Assembly: GCA_015232575.1 (NCBI GenBank)
Contig: JADFZL010000001.1
Span: forward strand, 649,531 to 713,530
Length of the DNA stretch: 64,000 nt
Origin: Candidatus Rifleibacteriota bacterium
Lineage (GTDB): Bacteria; Muiribacteriota; Ozemobacteria; Ozemobacterales; Ozemobacteraceae
Reading direction: 5' to 3'
Part shown: piece after piece, positions 9,469-17,876 of the stretch
Position numbering within the stretch: position 1 is the stretch's first letter
Layout: each line of letters begins with the position of its first letter
The notes under the pieces: generated by a model
Told to the model about the DNA's origin: nothing
Databases searched by the model: none
What the model saw: the letters and a program-made list of their open reading frames with translations, nothing else
Program-made: the position numbers and the translations under genes

Positions 9469-10299
9469 TCATTCCGCTGAGGCAACAACAAGACAGCTTC
9501 CACCAAACTTCATTGGAGCTTTATTATTCAGATTGATGATTTCGCTCTGCAATTTTTTTTCAAGCAATCTTTTCTGAAACGATTCCTCTGTCACATGATC
9601 GCGGTAAATATCCTTAGGAGTTATACGCGTCCTTGGATAGCCAAGTAAATACGGAATTGTTCTATAAATAAATATTGGAAAAGGAAGAAACCTGAAAATA
9701 TACGAAGAAAACAGTATTTTAAAACCTGACAATTTAAGAGCTCTTGAGAGAAGATTTAATGTATATCTTCTGAAATGTCCAGCTATAATGTCTTCTTCTG
9801 ACCATAAGAATTCATAAGCTGGTACAGTCAGATAGAGTTTTCCTTTATCTTTAAGAAGAACTCTGATTGTCTTTAAATAAGAAACATTATCTTTTATGTG
9901 CTCCAGAACATCAAATGAACCAACCGCGGGCAGTGATTGCGGTTTGAACCCTGCACCTTCGATTGTTGATGCTATAAGATTATTTATACCTCTTTTTTTT
10001 GCATTAGAAATACCAACTGGACCCGGTTCAACAAGTGCAACTTCAAAACCGCTATTCAACAGTCCCATTGCCACGTAACCGTTTCCCCCGCCTATATCAA
10101 AAATCATTCCTTCGGGTGGAAAAGATTTCACAACAGAAACAATACATTTGTTCCTGTGTTGGAACCAGAACGAGTTGTCTTCTACTAGAAAGCAATTATC
10201 GTTACCAGAATCCGGATATGAGATATTATTAACCTCTTTTCCATGCCAGATACCATCTTCATGGATTCTCAAAATTGTTGATATTTCACCAATATTCAT
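9469..10299 (-). CDS. Class I SAM-dependent methyltransferase
   Basis: About 276 residues. Motif I is 'IFDIGGGNGYVAMGLL', followed by 'VALVEPGPVGISNAKKRG', 'SFDVLEHIKDN' and 'GKLYLTVPAYEFLWSEED', the layout of UbiE/Methyltransf_11-type small-molecule methyltransferases. The N-terminal 50 residues ('FWFQHRNKCIV') resemble methyltransferases of glycan and lipid clusters. It is the last gene of the minus-strand glycan block, 48 nt after the decarboxylase. The ATG at 10299 lacks a clear SD; a GTG at 10317 in frame is an alternative. The acceptor cannot be told from sequence. Confidence 0.85.
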   Translation of the reverse strand: MNIGEISTILRIHEDGIWHGKEVNNISYPDSGNDNCFLVEDNSFWFQHRNKCIVSVVKSFPPEGMIFDIGGGNGYVAMGLLNSGFEVALVEPGPVGISNAKKRGINNLIASTIEGAGFKPQSLPAVGSFDVLEHIKDNVSYLKTIRVLLKDKGKLYLTVPAYEFLWSEEDIIAGHFRRYTLNLLSRALKLSGFKILFSSYIFRFLPFPIFIYRTIPYLLGYPRTRITPKDIYRDHVTEESFQKRLLEKKLQSEIINLNNKAPMKFGGSCLVVASAE

Positions 10300-10347
10300 A
10301 ATTGTACAAAAGCCCACTTCAATTTATTACAAAAAGACTATTTTTGC

Positions 10348-11544
10348 TTAAAAAAGGGTTTTCTGAAGATACTCATTTACTGTCCATTTTTCTCGTACTA
10401 GTGTATTCCTTCCATCATTTTCACGAATGTATACAACCGGGGGGAAATCAATAAACATAACAGGGCTGAAACAGAGAGAATATGCACCAGCATTGTGAAA
10501 AATTATTACATCACCTGGTTCAAGCTGTCTGTCATTTTCCATAACAAACAGACGGTCGCTTTCCATACACGTATAACCACAAATTACCTGTCTTGGAAGA
10601 AGATTTTTATTTTCTGTAACGGTGCTGTAAACATATCGTGTTTTTTTCATCTCGTGATCAATGTTGATCCGACTGGCTTCAGTAACCACAAATCGATCTA
10701 CAGTTGTCTCTCTTACATCAATGACCCTTGCAATATAATATCCTGGTGTACAAACCACTGCTCCACCGGGTTCAATGATCAGAGAAGTATTATCTGCATC
10801 AAACGATTTTTTGAACTCCTTTGCAATAGTTTTAATATAATCATCATAAGCTCCAACATTTGATCCACCGCCAAAAAAACCACCGCCAATATCAACATAT
10901 TCCAGCTTTAAATGGTATTCTTCCGCTATTTTAACTGAAAAGCGAGCAAGATTTTCAAAAACTTTGTTAGAGCGGCTGAGCGTAGTGACGTGCATGTGCA
11001 AACCCGAAATTTTAATATTCCCGCACTTCTCAAGCCTGTCGACTACGCGCTTCAATGTTCCGTTTTCGTAACTGAAACCGAATCTGCCACCAGCTTTTCC
11101 GGTAACTGTTTCGCCTGGACAATATTTTTCAAGATCAATGTTTACTCTTAAGCCAACTGATACTGAGTTGCATTTTTTAGAGTATTCTTCAACCCAATCC
11201 AGTTCACGATTCGAATCTATATTTACGATACTTCCCTTTTCAAGTGCAAAAAGGAACATTTCTCTGCCCTTTACCGGGCCATTGAAAACTATTTTCTCTG
11301 GAGAATAGCCAAGACGCATTGCAAGAGCATATTCTGCATCAGAAACAACCTCTGCATAGCAACCTTTCGATCGTGCAAACGTGACTATCCATGGAAGAGA
11401 GTTTGTCTTAACCGAATAGGAAAAAATGTAATTACTCCAGTTATTCTTTAGAGCATTGTGAAAATCCGAAAAATTCTTTTCCAGCTCAATCCTGTCAAAA
11501 ACGTAACATGGTGTTTGAAGGTTTTCAGTATTAATATTAATCAT
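10348..11544 (-). CDS. Fold-type III PLP-dependent decarboxylase (LysA/ornithine decarboxylase family)
   Basis: A 398-residue enzyme of the Orn/DAP/Arg decarboxylase-2 family: TIM barrel plus C-terminal beta domain. The PLP lysine is K46 in 'FSYSVKTN'; the phosphate-binding 'DIGGGFFGGG', 'HMHV', 'IEPGGAVV' and the C-terminal active-site pieces 'CMESDRL' and 'NAGAYS' are all present. The usual reaction is decarboxylation of meso-diaminopimelate or a related amino acid. Its place among glycosyltransferase, ATP-grasp and aminotransferase genes suggests a biosynthetic rather than housekeeping lysine role; this is inference. It overlaps the upstream glycosyltransferase gene by 8 nt. Confidence 0.88.
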   Translation of the reverse strand: MININTENLQTPCYVFDRIELEKNFSDFHNALKNNWSNYIFSYSVKTNSLPWIVTFARSKGCYAEVVSDAEYALAMRLGYSPEKIVFNGPVKGREMFLFALEKGSIVNIDSNRELDWVEEYSKKCNSVSVGLRVNIDLEKYCPGETVTGKAGGRFGFSYENGTLKRVVDRLEKCGNIKISGLHMHVTTLSRSNKVFENLARFSVKIAEEYHLKLEYVDIGGGFFGGGSNVGAYDDYIKTIAKEFKKSFDADNTSLIIEPGGAVVCTPGYYIARVIDVRETTVDRFVVTEASRINIDHEMKKTRYVYSTVTENKNLLPRQVICGYTCMESDRLFVMENDRQLEPGDVIIFHNAGAYSLCFSPVMFIDFPPVVYIRENDGRNTLVREKWTVNEYLQKTLF

Positions 11545-12460
11545 TGCAGTTTAATTTCTCACGAAGTACAAACTGAGGAGTCTTGTTTATTGTCATAAAA
11601 AGACGTCCGAGATATTCACCAATTACCCCAAGGCATATAAGGTTCAGACCAAATGAAAGTAATATGGTAACCATAACCGAACTCCAGCCAAGTTGCAGTG
11701 TAGGATCCAAAAATTTGTTGATCACAATAGCAATACCCCCAAGCACCCCTAAAATACCCATAAGAGCGCCAAAAAAAGTTGAAAGATGAAGAGGCGTTAT
11801 GGAAAAGTTTATAACAATTGCCCAATTTCTGATAAGACTTTTTAATGTGTATCCTGAGCTGCCTACAGCACGTTCAAAATGTTCCACTTCTACGTCAGTA
11901 ATGCTTTTAGTAGTACGAAAAAATAATCCCTGAATATATGAGTACTGGCTTTCATAGTGAATTACCTCTTTGCAGACATAACTTCTGGCAACCCAGAAAC
12001 TGCTTGCATAAACATCTTTTGGACGATCAGTCAAAACACGCATTGTCCAGCGTGTAAAAATTGTTCCCATACTGCGAAAGAGAGACTGCTTCTGATGTTG
12101 ATACTTAGCAAAAACAACATCCCAACCCTCCTCCAGTTTTCCAAGAAGCTTGGGAAACTGAGAGGGATGTGTCTGAAAATCATCGTCCATTCCAAGAACA
12201 TAGTCTCCAGTTACGTGGTGTAACGCAGCCATAATAGCATTATGCTGTCCGAAGTTGCGTGCACAATCCATGCCTTTTACTTTTTTGTCTTCTGTACAAA
12301 GTTTTCGAATTTCCGAAAAAGTAGTGTCTCTCGAACTGTCATTGACTAAGACAAATTCATAGTCGTAACCAAGACTCAACAGTTTTTCCCTCGCAAGATT
12401 AACTACTCCGGAAATTGTAGCTTCTGAATTATAGCAGGGAATCACCACAGAAACTTTCAT
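11537..12460 (-). CDS. Family 2 glycosyltransferase, GtrB/ArnC/DPM1-like, with two membrane helices
   Basis: About 307 residues. The GT-A domain starts 'VSVVIPCYNSEATISGVV', with 'VNDSSRDTT', 'ARNFGQHNAIMAAL' and the metal-binding 'GMDDDFQTHP'. Two transmembrane helices follow at the C-terminus, as in enzymes that transfer sugars to polyprenyl phosphate (GtrB, ArnC). Such enzymes would supply donor sugars to the membrane GT-C proteins in this block. AAGGAGAGG precedes two in-frame ATGs (12469, 12460); I prefer 12460. Its leader contains two copies of the triple-hairpin repeat, the first hairpin abutting the SD. Confidence 0.92.
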   Translation of the reverse strand: MKVSVVIPCYNSEATISGVVNLAREKLLSLGYDYEFVLVNDSSRDTTFSEIRKLCTEDKKVKGMDCARNFGQHNAIMAALHHVTGDYVLGMDDDFQTHPSQFPKLLGKLEEGWDVVFAKYQHQKQSLFRSMGTIFTRWTMRVLTDRPKDVYASSFWVARSYVCKEVIHYESQYSYIQGLFFRTTKSITDVEVEHFERAVGSSGYTLKSLIRNWAIVINFSITPLHLSTFFGALMGILGVLGGIAIVINKFLDPTLQLGWSSVMVTILLSFGLNLICLGVIGEYLGRLFMTINKTPQFVLREKLNCND

Positions 12461-12463
12461 AGT

Positions 12464-12480
12464 TAACATCCTCTCCTTTT
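12464..12480 (-). promoter_or_regulatory. Shine-Dalgarno next to hairpin repeat of the GT2 gene
   Basis: On the minus strand the end of the hairpin arm (CCCCCTCTCT) is directly followed by AAAAGGAGAGG and the start codon. The arm's CCTCTC is complementary to the GAGAGG of the SD, so the repeat could either fold on itself or cover the ribosome site. The base pairing is seen; regulation is inferred. Confidence 0.4.
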
Positions 12481-12562
12481 AGAGAGGGGGCACGCGCCCC
12501 CTCTCGTCGGTCGAACAAGTTCGACCCACTCACTCCCCGCGGTCGAGCACCTTGTGCTCTCC
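12481..12562. repeat. Triple-hairpin repeat, copy 1
   Basis: Three consecutive stem-loops: a 10-bp GC stem (arm GAGAGGGGGC, loop ACGC), an 8-bp stem (arm GGTCGAAC) and a 6-bp stem (arm GAGCAC, loop CTT), with the spacer CACTCACTCCCCGC between the second and third. Directly followed by copy 2. Confidence 0.9.
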
Positions 12563-12570
12563 GACTTTTT

Positions 12571-12647
12571 GAGGGGCACGCGCCCCCTCTCGTCGGTCGA
12601 ACAAGTTCGACCCACTCACTCCCCGCGGTCGAGCAACTTGTGCTCTC
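12571..12647. repeat. Triple-hairpin repeat, copy 2
   Basis: Same order of three stem-loops as copy 1, in direct orientation. The first stem has lost bases in its left arm (GAGGGGC), and the third reads GAGCA/TGCTC around ACTTG. It ends 11 bp before the stop of the epimerase gene. Confidence 0.9.
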
Positions 12648-12658
12648 ATTTAAACAAC

Positions 12659-13675
12659 TCAGGGTTTCGTGAAAAAATCATTAAAACGGTCTGCTTCCAT
12701 TTCTTTTTTATAATCTTCCAGATAGGAAATGTAATCATACTTTGGCTCGTAACCAAGATCTTTGCGTGCTTTTTCAATATCCATGCAGAAATTTACACAA
12801 TCGCGTTTTTCAGGACGCGGTATGATGATCGACTGTTTATCTTTCGGAGAAAACACCTGTATCATGCCCTTGATCTGATCCTCAAGACTTATCATTTTGC
12901 CGGTTCCAACATTGTAACGTCCACCCTCCCTGCGATCGACAAAACATGCCTTCAGCATCATCTGACAGAAATCTTTTACATAAATGATGTCAATACCTTT
13001 TTTGGGATCGCCCCACAACTCAATAGGCTTGCCTTCCATGGCAAGCCCGATCATGTATCGATATGAACTTGGTGCGGGCTTTCCATCCACATAAAGAGTT
13101 TTGATATCCGGCATGTAACAATAGATGTTTGGAAGACGGAACACAAAGCTTTTCAGACCGTAGCTTGCCTGATAATGCCAGCACATATCCTCTGCCATAC
13201 ACTTACTGATGGCATAGAATGAGTGATCTCCGGTAAAGGATATCGCGCGTGGCATGTCGTCGTAAAAACGCGTCAATTTTCCGTAATAACCATAATAATC
13301 TGATATCGTCTGAGTAAATAAAACACGGTCTGCTCCAGATTTTCTGCAATAATCAAGCACATTCAGAGTACCTGTAACATTGGAATCAATGTACAATTGT
13401 GGATGGTAGCCTTCCATATAGCCTGGCAGAGCACCCGCAAAATGCAGAACTGAATGAACATTGCTCTGCGGAAGAGAATCAAGCATCTCTTTTTTAGAAA
13501 TATCTGCACGGCAATATTCCACTAAAGGACTGTACCGGGAAAAAAAAGAAGTATTTCTGCGACCAACAGCAATGACTCGCCATTCATTACTGTTAAGATG
13601 CTCTTTTAAATATTCCATCAGATAAAGCCCCAGGGTTCCGGTTGCTCCAAACACAATCATATTTTTTCTGGACAT
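12659..13675 (-). CDS. NAD-dependent epimerase/dehydratase (extended SDR)
   Basis: A 338-residue nucleotide-sugar-modifying SDR. The Rossmann motif is 'MIVFGATGTLGLYL' at the N-terminus, the catalytic YxxxK is 'YAISK', and 'LHFAGALPGYM', 'RLPNIYCY' and 'GRYNVGTGKMISL' are typical of GalE/RfbB-like proteins. The family acts on UDP/dTDP/GDP sugars; the precise reaction is not readable. The ATG at 13675 has AGGAGAAAA eight bases ahead; six more codons upstream are open but lack an SD. It lies within the glycan block, 66 nt after the ATP-grasp gene. Confidence 0.9.
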   Translation of the reverse strand: MSRKNMIVFGATGTLGLYLMEYLKEHLNSNEWRVIAVGRRNTSFFSRYSPLVEYCRADISKKEMLDSLPQSNVHSVLHFAGALPGYMEGYHPQLYIDSNVTGTLNVLDYCRKSGADRVLFTQTISDYYGYYGKLTRFYDDMPRAISFTGDHSFYAISKCMAEDMCWHYQASYGLKSFVFRLPNIYCYMPDIKTLYVDGKPAPSSYRYMIGLAMEGKPIELWGDPKKGIDIIYVKDFCQMMLKACFVDRREGGRYNVGTGKMISLEDQIKGMIQVFSPKDKQSIIIPRPEKRDCVNFCMDIEKARKDLGYEPKYDYISYLEDYKKEMEADRFNDFFTKP

Positions 13676-13741
13676 TATTTTTTCTCCTGTCAAAAGTTTA
13701 TCAAAATATTCATAAATAGTATTACACCTGATAAGAAATGC

Positions 13742-14932
13742 TCACCTGATATTGATTTTAAGTGAGGAATAAATCTTTTTTGAAAGAATTGAATAATCTT
13801 CATATTTCTGGCAATCAAAAAGGGCAAGACCAATTATATTTCCGCTGTGTTGAAAAGGCGGAATTTCCTCTCCGGATTTCACACTTATCAACAGCTGAAA
13901 TACCTCTGGAACAATTTTTTTCAGCTCCTTTTCATCAATAGTATCGTAAAAGGTTCCACTTTTTTCGGGAATAATCATCATGGATGCACTACCATTCGGT
14001 ACATCTCTATGAGGAATATCAGCTTTTTCTCCAAGGGAATGCTGAATAGTAGCAAGACTTAAATCTGCCCCAAAACCTCTTCTCATTAGCGGTACAATAC
14101 CATTACCTCCGCATCTGACTGCCATTTCAATTATTACAACTTTTCCTGGTAATATTTTTGCGTCGATATCCAGTGGGCCATCTAAATAGTTAATCATGGT
14201 GCATGTTTTCTGCAATTCCTGTTTCAACAGACTCTGTTCAGCTTCTGAAATGTCTGTTGGCAACATGTGTCCAGTTGGCACAAAATTTCTGAGCATCTTT
14301 CTTGTAATTCCGCAGAAAAGAATTTTCCCGTCACGCAAAAATGCATCGCCGCTGACATCTATTCCCTTTACATACTCTTCAGCGATGACAATTCCCCTTC
14401 TTGAAAACTTTTTCGCATCATCAAAAGCATTCCTGCATTCATCAACAGAAAACTCTCTGATCATGCAGACACCACGGGAACCAGATCTGTCTGTAGGTTT
14501 GAACACGATTGGATAAGTAAGTTTTTCAAGACCCGCTATAAGTTCATCAAAACTGCTTCCCCATACAAATCCTGGATGACTGAGGTTTGAAGACTTCTGA
14601 AAATCTCTAAATGATTCTTTGTACGTCACAGTTTCTGCAACTGAGGGCGGAACAACTTTCAATCCAAGTTCAGTTCCAACATGTGCCACAGTAGGCAGGG
14701 CAATGTCGCTGCATGCGGTACAAATACCATCAATCTGAAGATCTTTTGCATGCTTCAGTACTCCATCAATGTCAACTGTACTGCAATTTACAAACTGATG
14801 GGAATATTTATGCCCTATATTATCTGGAAGATAATCAAGCGTAATAACATGGCACCCTGCATTTACCGCTGTTTTGATAATATCAAGCTGATGTACTCCT
14901 GCACCAAGAATTAATATTCTCTTTTTATCCAT
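13742..14932 (-). CDS. ATP-grasp domain ligase
   Basis: A 396-residue protein with the ATP-grasp layout of carbamoyl-phosphate-synthase-like and amino-acid ligases: N-terminal 'RILILGAGVHQLDIIKTA' pre-ATP-grasp domain, 'YPIVFKPTDRSGSRGVCMI' (nucleotide-binding loop), 'VIAEEYVKGIDVSGDAF' and the metal-binding 'VVIIEMAVRCGGNGI' (E..x..R.GGN). The family couples ATP hydrolysis to carboxylate-amine ligation. Together with the neighbouring decarboxylase and aminotransferase this suggests an amide or amino-acid substituent on a sugar; inference. GGAAGGAC precedes the ATG at 14932; a TTG five codons earlier is less likely. Confidence 0.88.
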   Translation of the reverse strand: MDKKRILILGAGVHQLDIIKTAVNAGCHVITLDYLPDNIGHKYSHQFVNCSTVDIDGVLKHAKDLQIDGICTACSDIALPTVAHVGTELGLKVVPPSVAETVTYKESFRDFQKSSNLSHPGFVWGSSFDELIAGLEKLTYPIVFKPTDRSGSRGVCMIREFSVDECRNAFDDAKKFSRRGIVIAEEYVKGIDVSGDAFLRDGKILFCGITRKMLRNFVPTGHMLPTDISEAEQSLLKQELQKTCTMINYLDGPLDIDAKILPGKVVIIEMAVRCGGNGIVPLMRRGFGADLSLATIQHSLGEKADIPHRDVPNGSASMMIIPEKSGTFYDTIDEKELKKIVPEVFQLLISVKSGEEIPPFQHSGNIIGLALFDCQKYEDYSILSKKIYSSLKINIR

Positions 14933-14992
14933 TGATCGTCCTTCCAATATCCAAAATATTCTTCAAGAAACGCTTGAAATAGATTCAAGCTG

Positions 14993-16657
14993 TTAATTTT
15001 TTCCTGGGATGAGAATCTCAAACATTTCGTTTTCCCAGATTTTTTCATACTTATGATCTTTGACAAACCCGGCAATAACATTGCTCACATTCAAATGGTC
15101 TTCGACCGGAATTTTTACTTTCGGCCACTCAGCTTTTGTGGCATATTTCGCCCTGATAAGCAATGGAAGCGAGAAATTTTTCTCAAGAGACCGTTTCAGA
15201 TTGCGTCCTATTGTGCAACCAAGTTCCGTTTCAGGCCACGGCGCAGCAACAAAAGGCAACATATCAGTCAGGTAATGAACCATTGGAATCCTGTTCTGAC
15301 AAATAGCATATTTGAAGTTCTTCATTTCATTTAATTTTACCAGAAGTTTCTCGAATACCATGGCTCTTTGAGGCGAAGTAAATGTATATTTCAGTTTTGG
15401 ATGTTCTATTGCTGAAATCATGGAAAATCTGCTTCCCATGTCATCAAATATTCCATAAGGTAACCAGTAAACACAAATATAAATCAAACCTGTAATAAAC
15501 ACTGCCCGATTTTCATGCAAAACGCTGAATAATTTTGATCCTCCGCTTATTACAGATGATATCAGAAAAGGAAATCCCATCCACAAACCATAGATTGAAT
15601 TTCTCATTCCTAATTCAGGATTTGTACCAAAAGACGGAGTAATTAACAACAGCAATGAAATATAACACAGCTCGGCTGAAGATTGGTTTTCTTTATATCT
15701 TTCAAGCATTAATAAAATAACCATTCCTGGCACAAGGAATACCCACCAGAATATCAGATATTTGTGAAGTACAAGGCAGAAAAGCAAGATTGAAAAGAAA
15801 TAAAGTTTACTATTTCTGGAAAATATCGAGAAATGCAAATTCCTCCAGATAAGCACGAACAACAACGCTGAGCACACATCTACAAAAACCCTGCCCCATA
15901 TTCCAAAAAATATTTGCCTGAACGAATATGACTTAGATTCTTCAAGAGCGGATGAAACATCGTATATTGAAGCAACAAAATAATTCCAGTGACCCATTAA
16001 TGCAATCGCAAATAAACACAATACAATGCCAAATGCAGCTCCTGCTGTATATCTCAGTGAATTCAAAGCACCTTCCCTGAATGCATCTCTTCCTCTAAAA
16101 AAACATACAGCAAGACAAGCAAAAACCAAAAAATTTGGTAATCGTACAAAGACAGACAAGCCGGCAAAAAAACCCGAAATATAAAAATATTTTCGCTTCT
16201 CTTCATCAACTGCCCTGAGGAGAAATATTGAGGTAATCAATAAAAAAAGGGAAGTTAAGGTATCATAATAATACCAGTTCAGACAATATTTATTGATCCA
16301 CAAAACCGTCAGAAAAACACCAAAACCTGCAAATCTGACTTTTTTTCCTGAAGAAAGATATTTGTATGCGATAAACGAAGAAAGGCCAATTATCAGCGAA
16401 AAAAGAATTCTGAAGCCGATTACCGTATCTGATACGTATCTGTACCACAGACCTCCAATCAGATTGGTTAACCATATATTATGGCTTATAAATTCCGGAT
16501 GCTCAAAAAAATATTTATAGTGCGTCAGCACCCATCCAAAATCACCGACACACAAACCCTGGAAAACATTATTAAATGAAAATAATACTGCCAGGAATAA
16601 CCATAAGCGGTCAAATAAAAGCAATCTGCGAAATAATTCCGTTAATCTTTCAGGCAC
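14993..16657 (-). CDS. Polytopic membrane protein, GT-C glycosyltransferase-like
   Basis: A 554-residue protein with about ten hydrophobic helices and a C-terminal soluble tail of about 150 residues. An acidic 'CVGDFGWVLTHY' just after the first helix recalls the catalytic first loop of PMT/ArnT-type GT-C enzymes (Asp near the first membrane helix), and 'FLARGRDAF'-like positive loops alternate with helices. The start is a GTG with AAAGGA five bases ahead. It sits 18 nt downstream of the rffA-like gene, so it is part of the same operon. Specific sugar and acceptor are unknown; it could also be a polymerase or flippase. Confidence 0.75.
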   Translation of the reverse strand: MPERLTELFRRLLLFDRLWLFLAVLFSFNNVFQGLCVGDFGWVLTHYKYFFEHPEFISHNIWLTNLIGGLWYRYVSDTVIGFRILFSLIIGLSSFIAYKYLSSGKKVRFAGFGVFLTVLWINKYCLNWYYYDTLTSLFLLITSIFLLRAVDEEKRKYFYISGFFAGLSVFVRLPNFLVFACLAVCFFRGRDAFREGALNSLRYTAGAAFGIVLCLFAIALMGHWNYFVASIYDVSSALEESKSYSFRQIFFGIWGRVFVDVCSALLFVLIWRNLHFSIFSRNSKLYFFSILLFCLVLHKYLIFWWVFLVPGMVILLMLERYKENQSSAELCYISLLLLITPSFGTNPELGMRNSIYGLWMGFPFLISSVISGGSKLFSVLHENRAVFITGLIYICVYWLPYGIFDDMGSRFSMISAIEHPKLKYTFTSPQRAMVFEKLLVKLNEMKNFKYAICQNRIPMVHYLTDMLPFVAAPWPETELGCTIGRNLKRSLEKNFSLPLLIRAKYATKAEWPKVKIPVEDHLNVSNVIAGFVKDHKYEKIWENEMFEILIPGKN

Positions 16658-16675
16658 TTTATTCCTTTCAGTTGC

Positions 16676-17818
16676 CTAACGCACTTTTGTATATTTCCTG
16701 TAAAATGCAAAAACAGAATCCGCAACTTTTTCAATCATTTCGTCAGTAATTTCATAAAACAACGGCAGCCTCAAAAGCTTATTACCTGCATTATCAGTAT
16801 TGACCATCTCACCGTGCACCCTGCCGAACTTTCTTCCTGCTGGCGAAGAATGCAGCGGAACATAATGAAATACTGCCAGAATATCCTGCTCTTTCAGAAA
16901 ACTAATAAGTTCTGTTCGCTCTTCAAGTGATTCTGTCAGAATATAAAAAATATGACCATTTGAGGAATTCCTGCTGTAGGGAAGCCTGATATAACCTTTC
17001 TCTTCAAGTGGTTTCAACATATCATAATATTTATTATAAATTCTTACTCTTTCAGCAGTAACTTTTTCAGAATTTTCAAGCTGAGCAAAGAGAAATGCAC
17101 CGATCAGCTCACTCGGAAGATAGGAGGAACCTACATCAATCCAGGTATATTTGTCAACCTGTCCCCGGAAAAATTTCGATCTGTTAGTACCCTTTTCTCG
17201 AATAATCTCTGCTCTTTCAATCAATGAATCATTATTTATAAGAATTGCTCCGCCTTCACCGCTGATAACATTTTTTGTTTCATGAAAACTCAAACATCCG
17301 ATGTCGCCAATTGTACCAAGAAATCTTCCCTTGTAGCCTGCAAACATTCCCTGAGCTGCATCTTCTATAACTAGAAGTTTATGTTTTTTCGCAAGTTCTG
17401 ATATTTTTTCCATTTCACACGGCTCACCAGCATAATGAACTGGCACAATTACCTTTGTTTTTTCAGTGATAGCCGCTTCAATAATATTTTCGTCAATATT
17501 CAGAGTGTCAGATCGTATGTCCACAAAAACAGGTTTTCCGCCACGCATAACAAATGCATTCGCTGTGGAAACAAAAGTAAAAGAAGGCATTATTACCTCA
17601 TCGCCTGCATCAATTTCAGAGAGAACGGCAGCCATTTCAAGTGCCGCAGTACAAGAATGCGTCAAAAGAACTTTTTTGCATTTGAGGTTTTCTTCAATCC
17701 ATTTCTGACAATTTTTTGTGAACCTTCCATCTCCAGCAAGTCTTCCTTCCAGGACCGCCTGAGAGATGTAAAACAATTCCTTTCCAGCAATAAATGGTCT
17801 GTTAAATGGGATTTTCAT
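16676..17818 (-). CDS. rffA: dTDP-4-amino-4,6-dideoxygalactose transaminase (RffA/WecE type)
   Basis: A 380-residue fold-type I PLP enzyme of the DegT/DnrJ/EryC1 family. It follows the E. coli RffA/WecE pattern closely along its whole length: 'MKIPFNRPFIAGKEL', 'HSCTAALEMAA', 'GDEVIMPSFTFVSTANAF', 'VPVHYAGEPCEM', 'IEDAAQGM', 'SFHETKN' with the PLP lysine at K182, 'IREKGTNRSKFFRGQVDKY' and 'AVFHYVPLHSSPAG'. The expected reaction is glutamate-dependent amination of dTDP-4-keto-6-deoxyglucose to dTDP-Fuc4N. Family similarity is strong, substrate assignment slightly less so. AGAGGAGAG precedes the ATG. It is the second gene of the block. Confidence 0.93.
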   Translation of the reverse strand: MKIPFNRPFIAGKELFYISQAVLEGRLAGDGRFTKNCQKWIEENLKCKKVLLTHSCTAALEMAAVLSEIDAGDEVIMPSFTFVSTANAFVMRGGKPVFVDIRSDTLNIDENIIEAAITEKTKVIVPVHYAGEPCEMEKISELAKKHKLLVIEDAAQGMFAGYKGRFLGTIGDIGCLSFHETKNVISGEGGAILINNDSLIERAEIIREKGTNRSKFFRGQVDKYTWIDVGSSYLPSELIGAFLFAQLENSEKVTAERVRIYNKYYDMLKPLEEKGYIRLPYSRNSSNGHIFYILTESLEERTELISFLKEQDILAVFHYVPLHSSPAGRKFGRVHGEMVNTDNAGNKLLRLPLFYEITDEMIEKVADSVFAFYRKYTKVR

Positions 17819-17876
17819 TTTACTCTCCTCTTATAAAAAAGTAGATTCGGTTAGATCATTCGTATAAACAAAATAG

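Noticed and set aside
12481..12647. Possible CRISPR array (direct repeats)
   Set aside because: Only two copies next to each other, each with internal stem-loops of 80 bp and no unique spacers; it is a tandem of the hairpin element.
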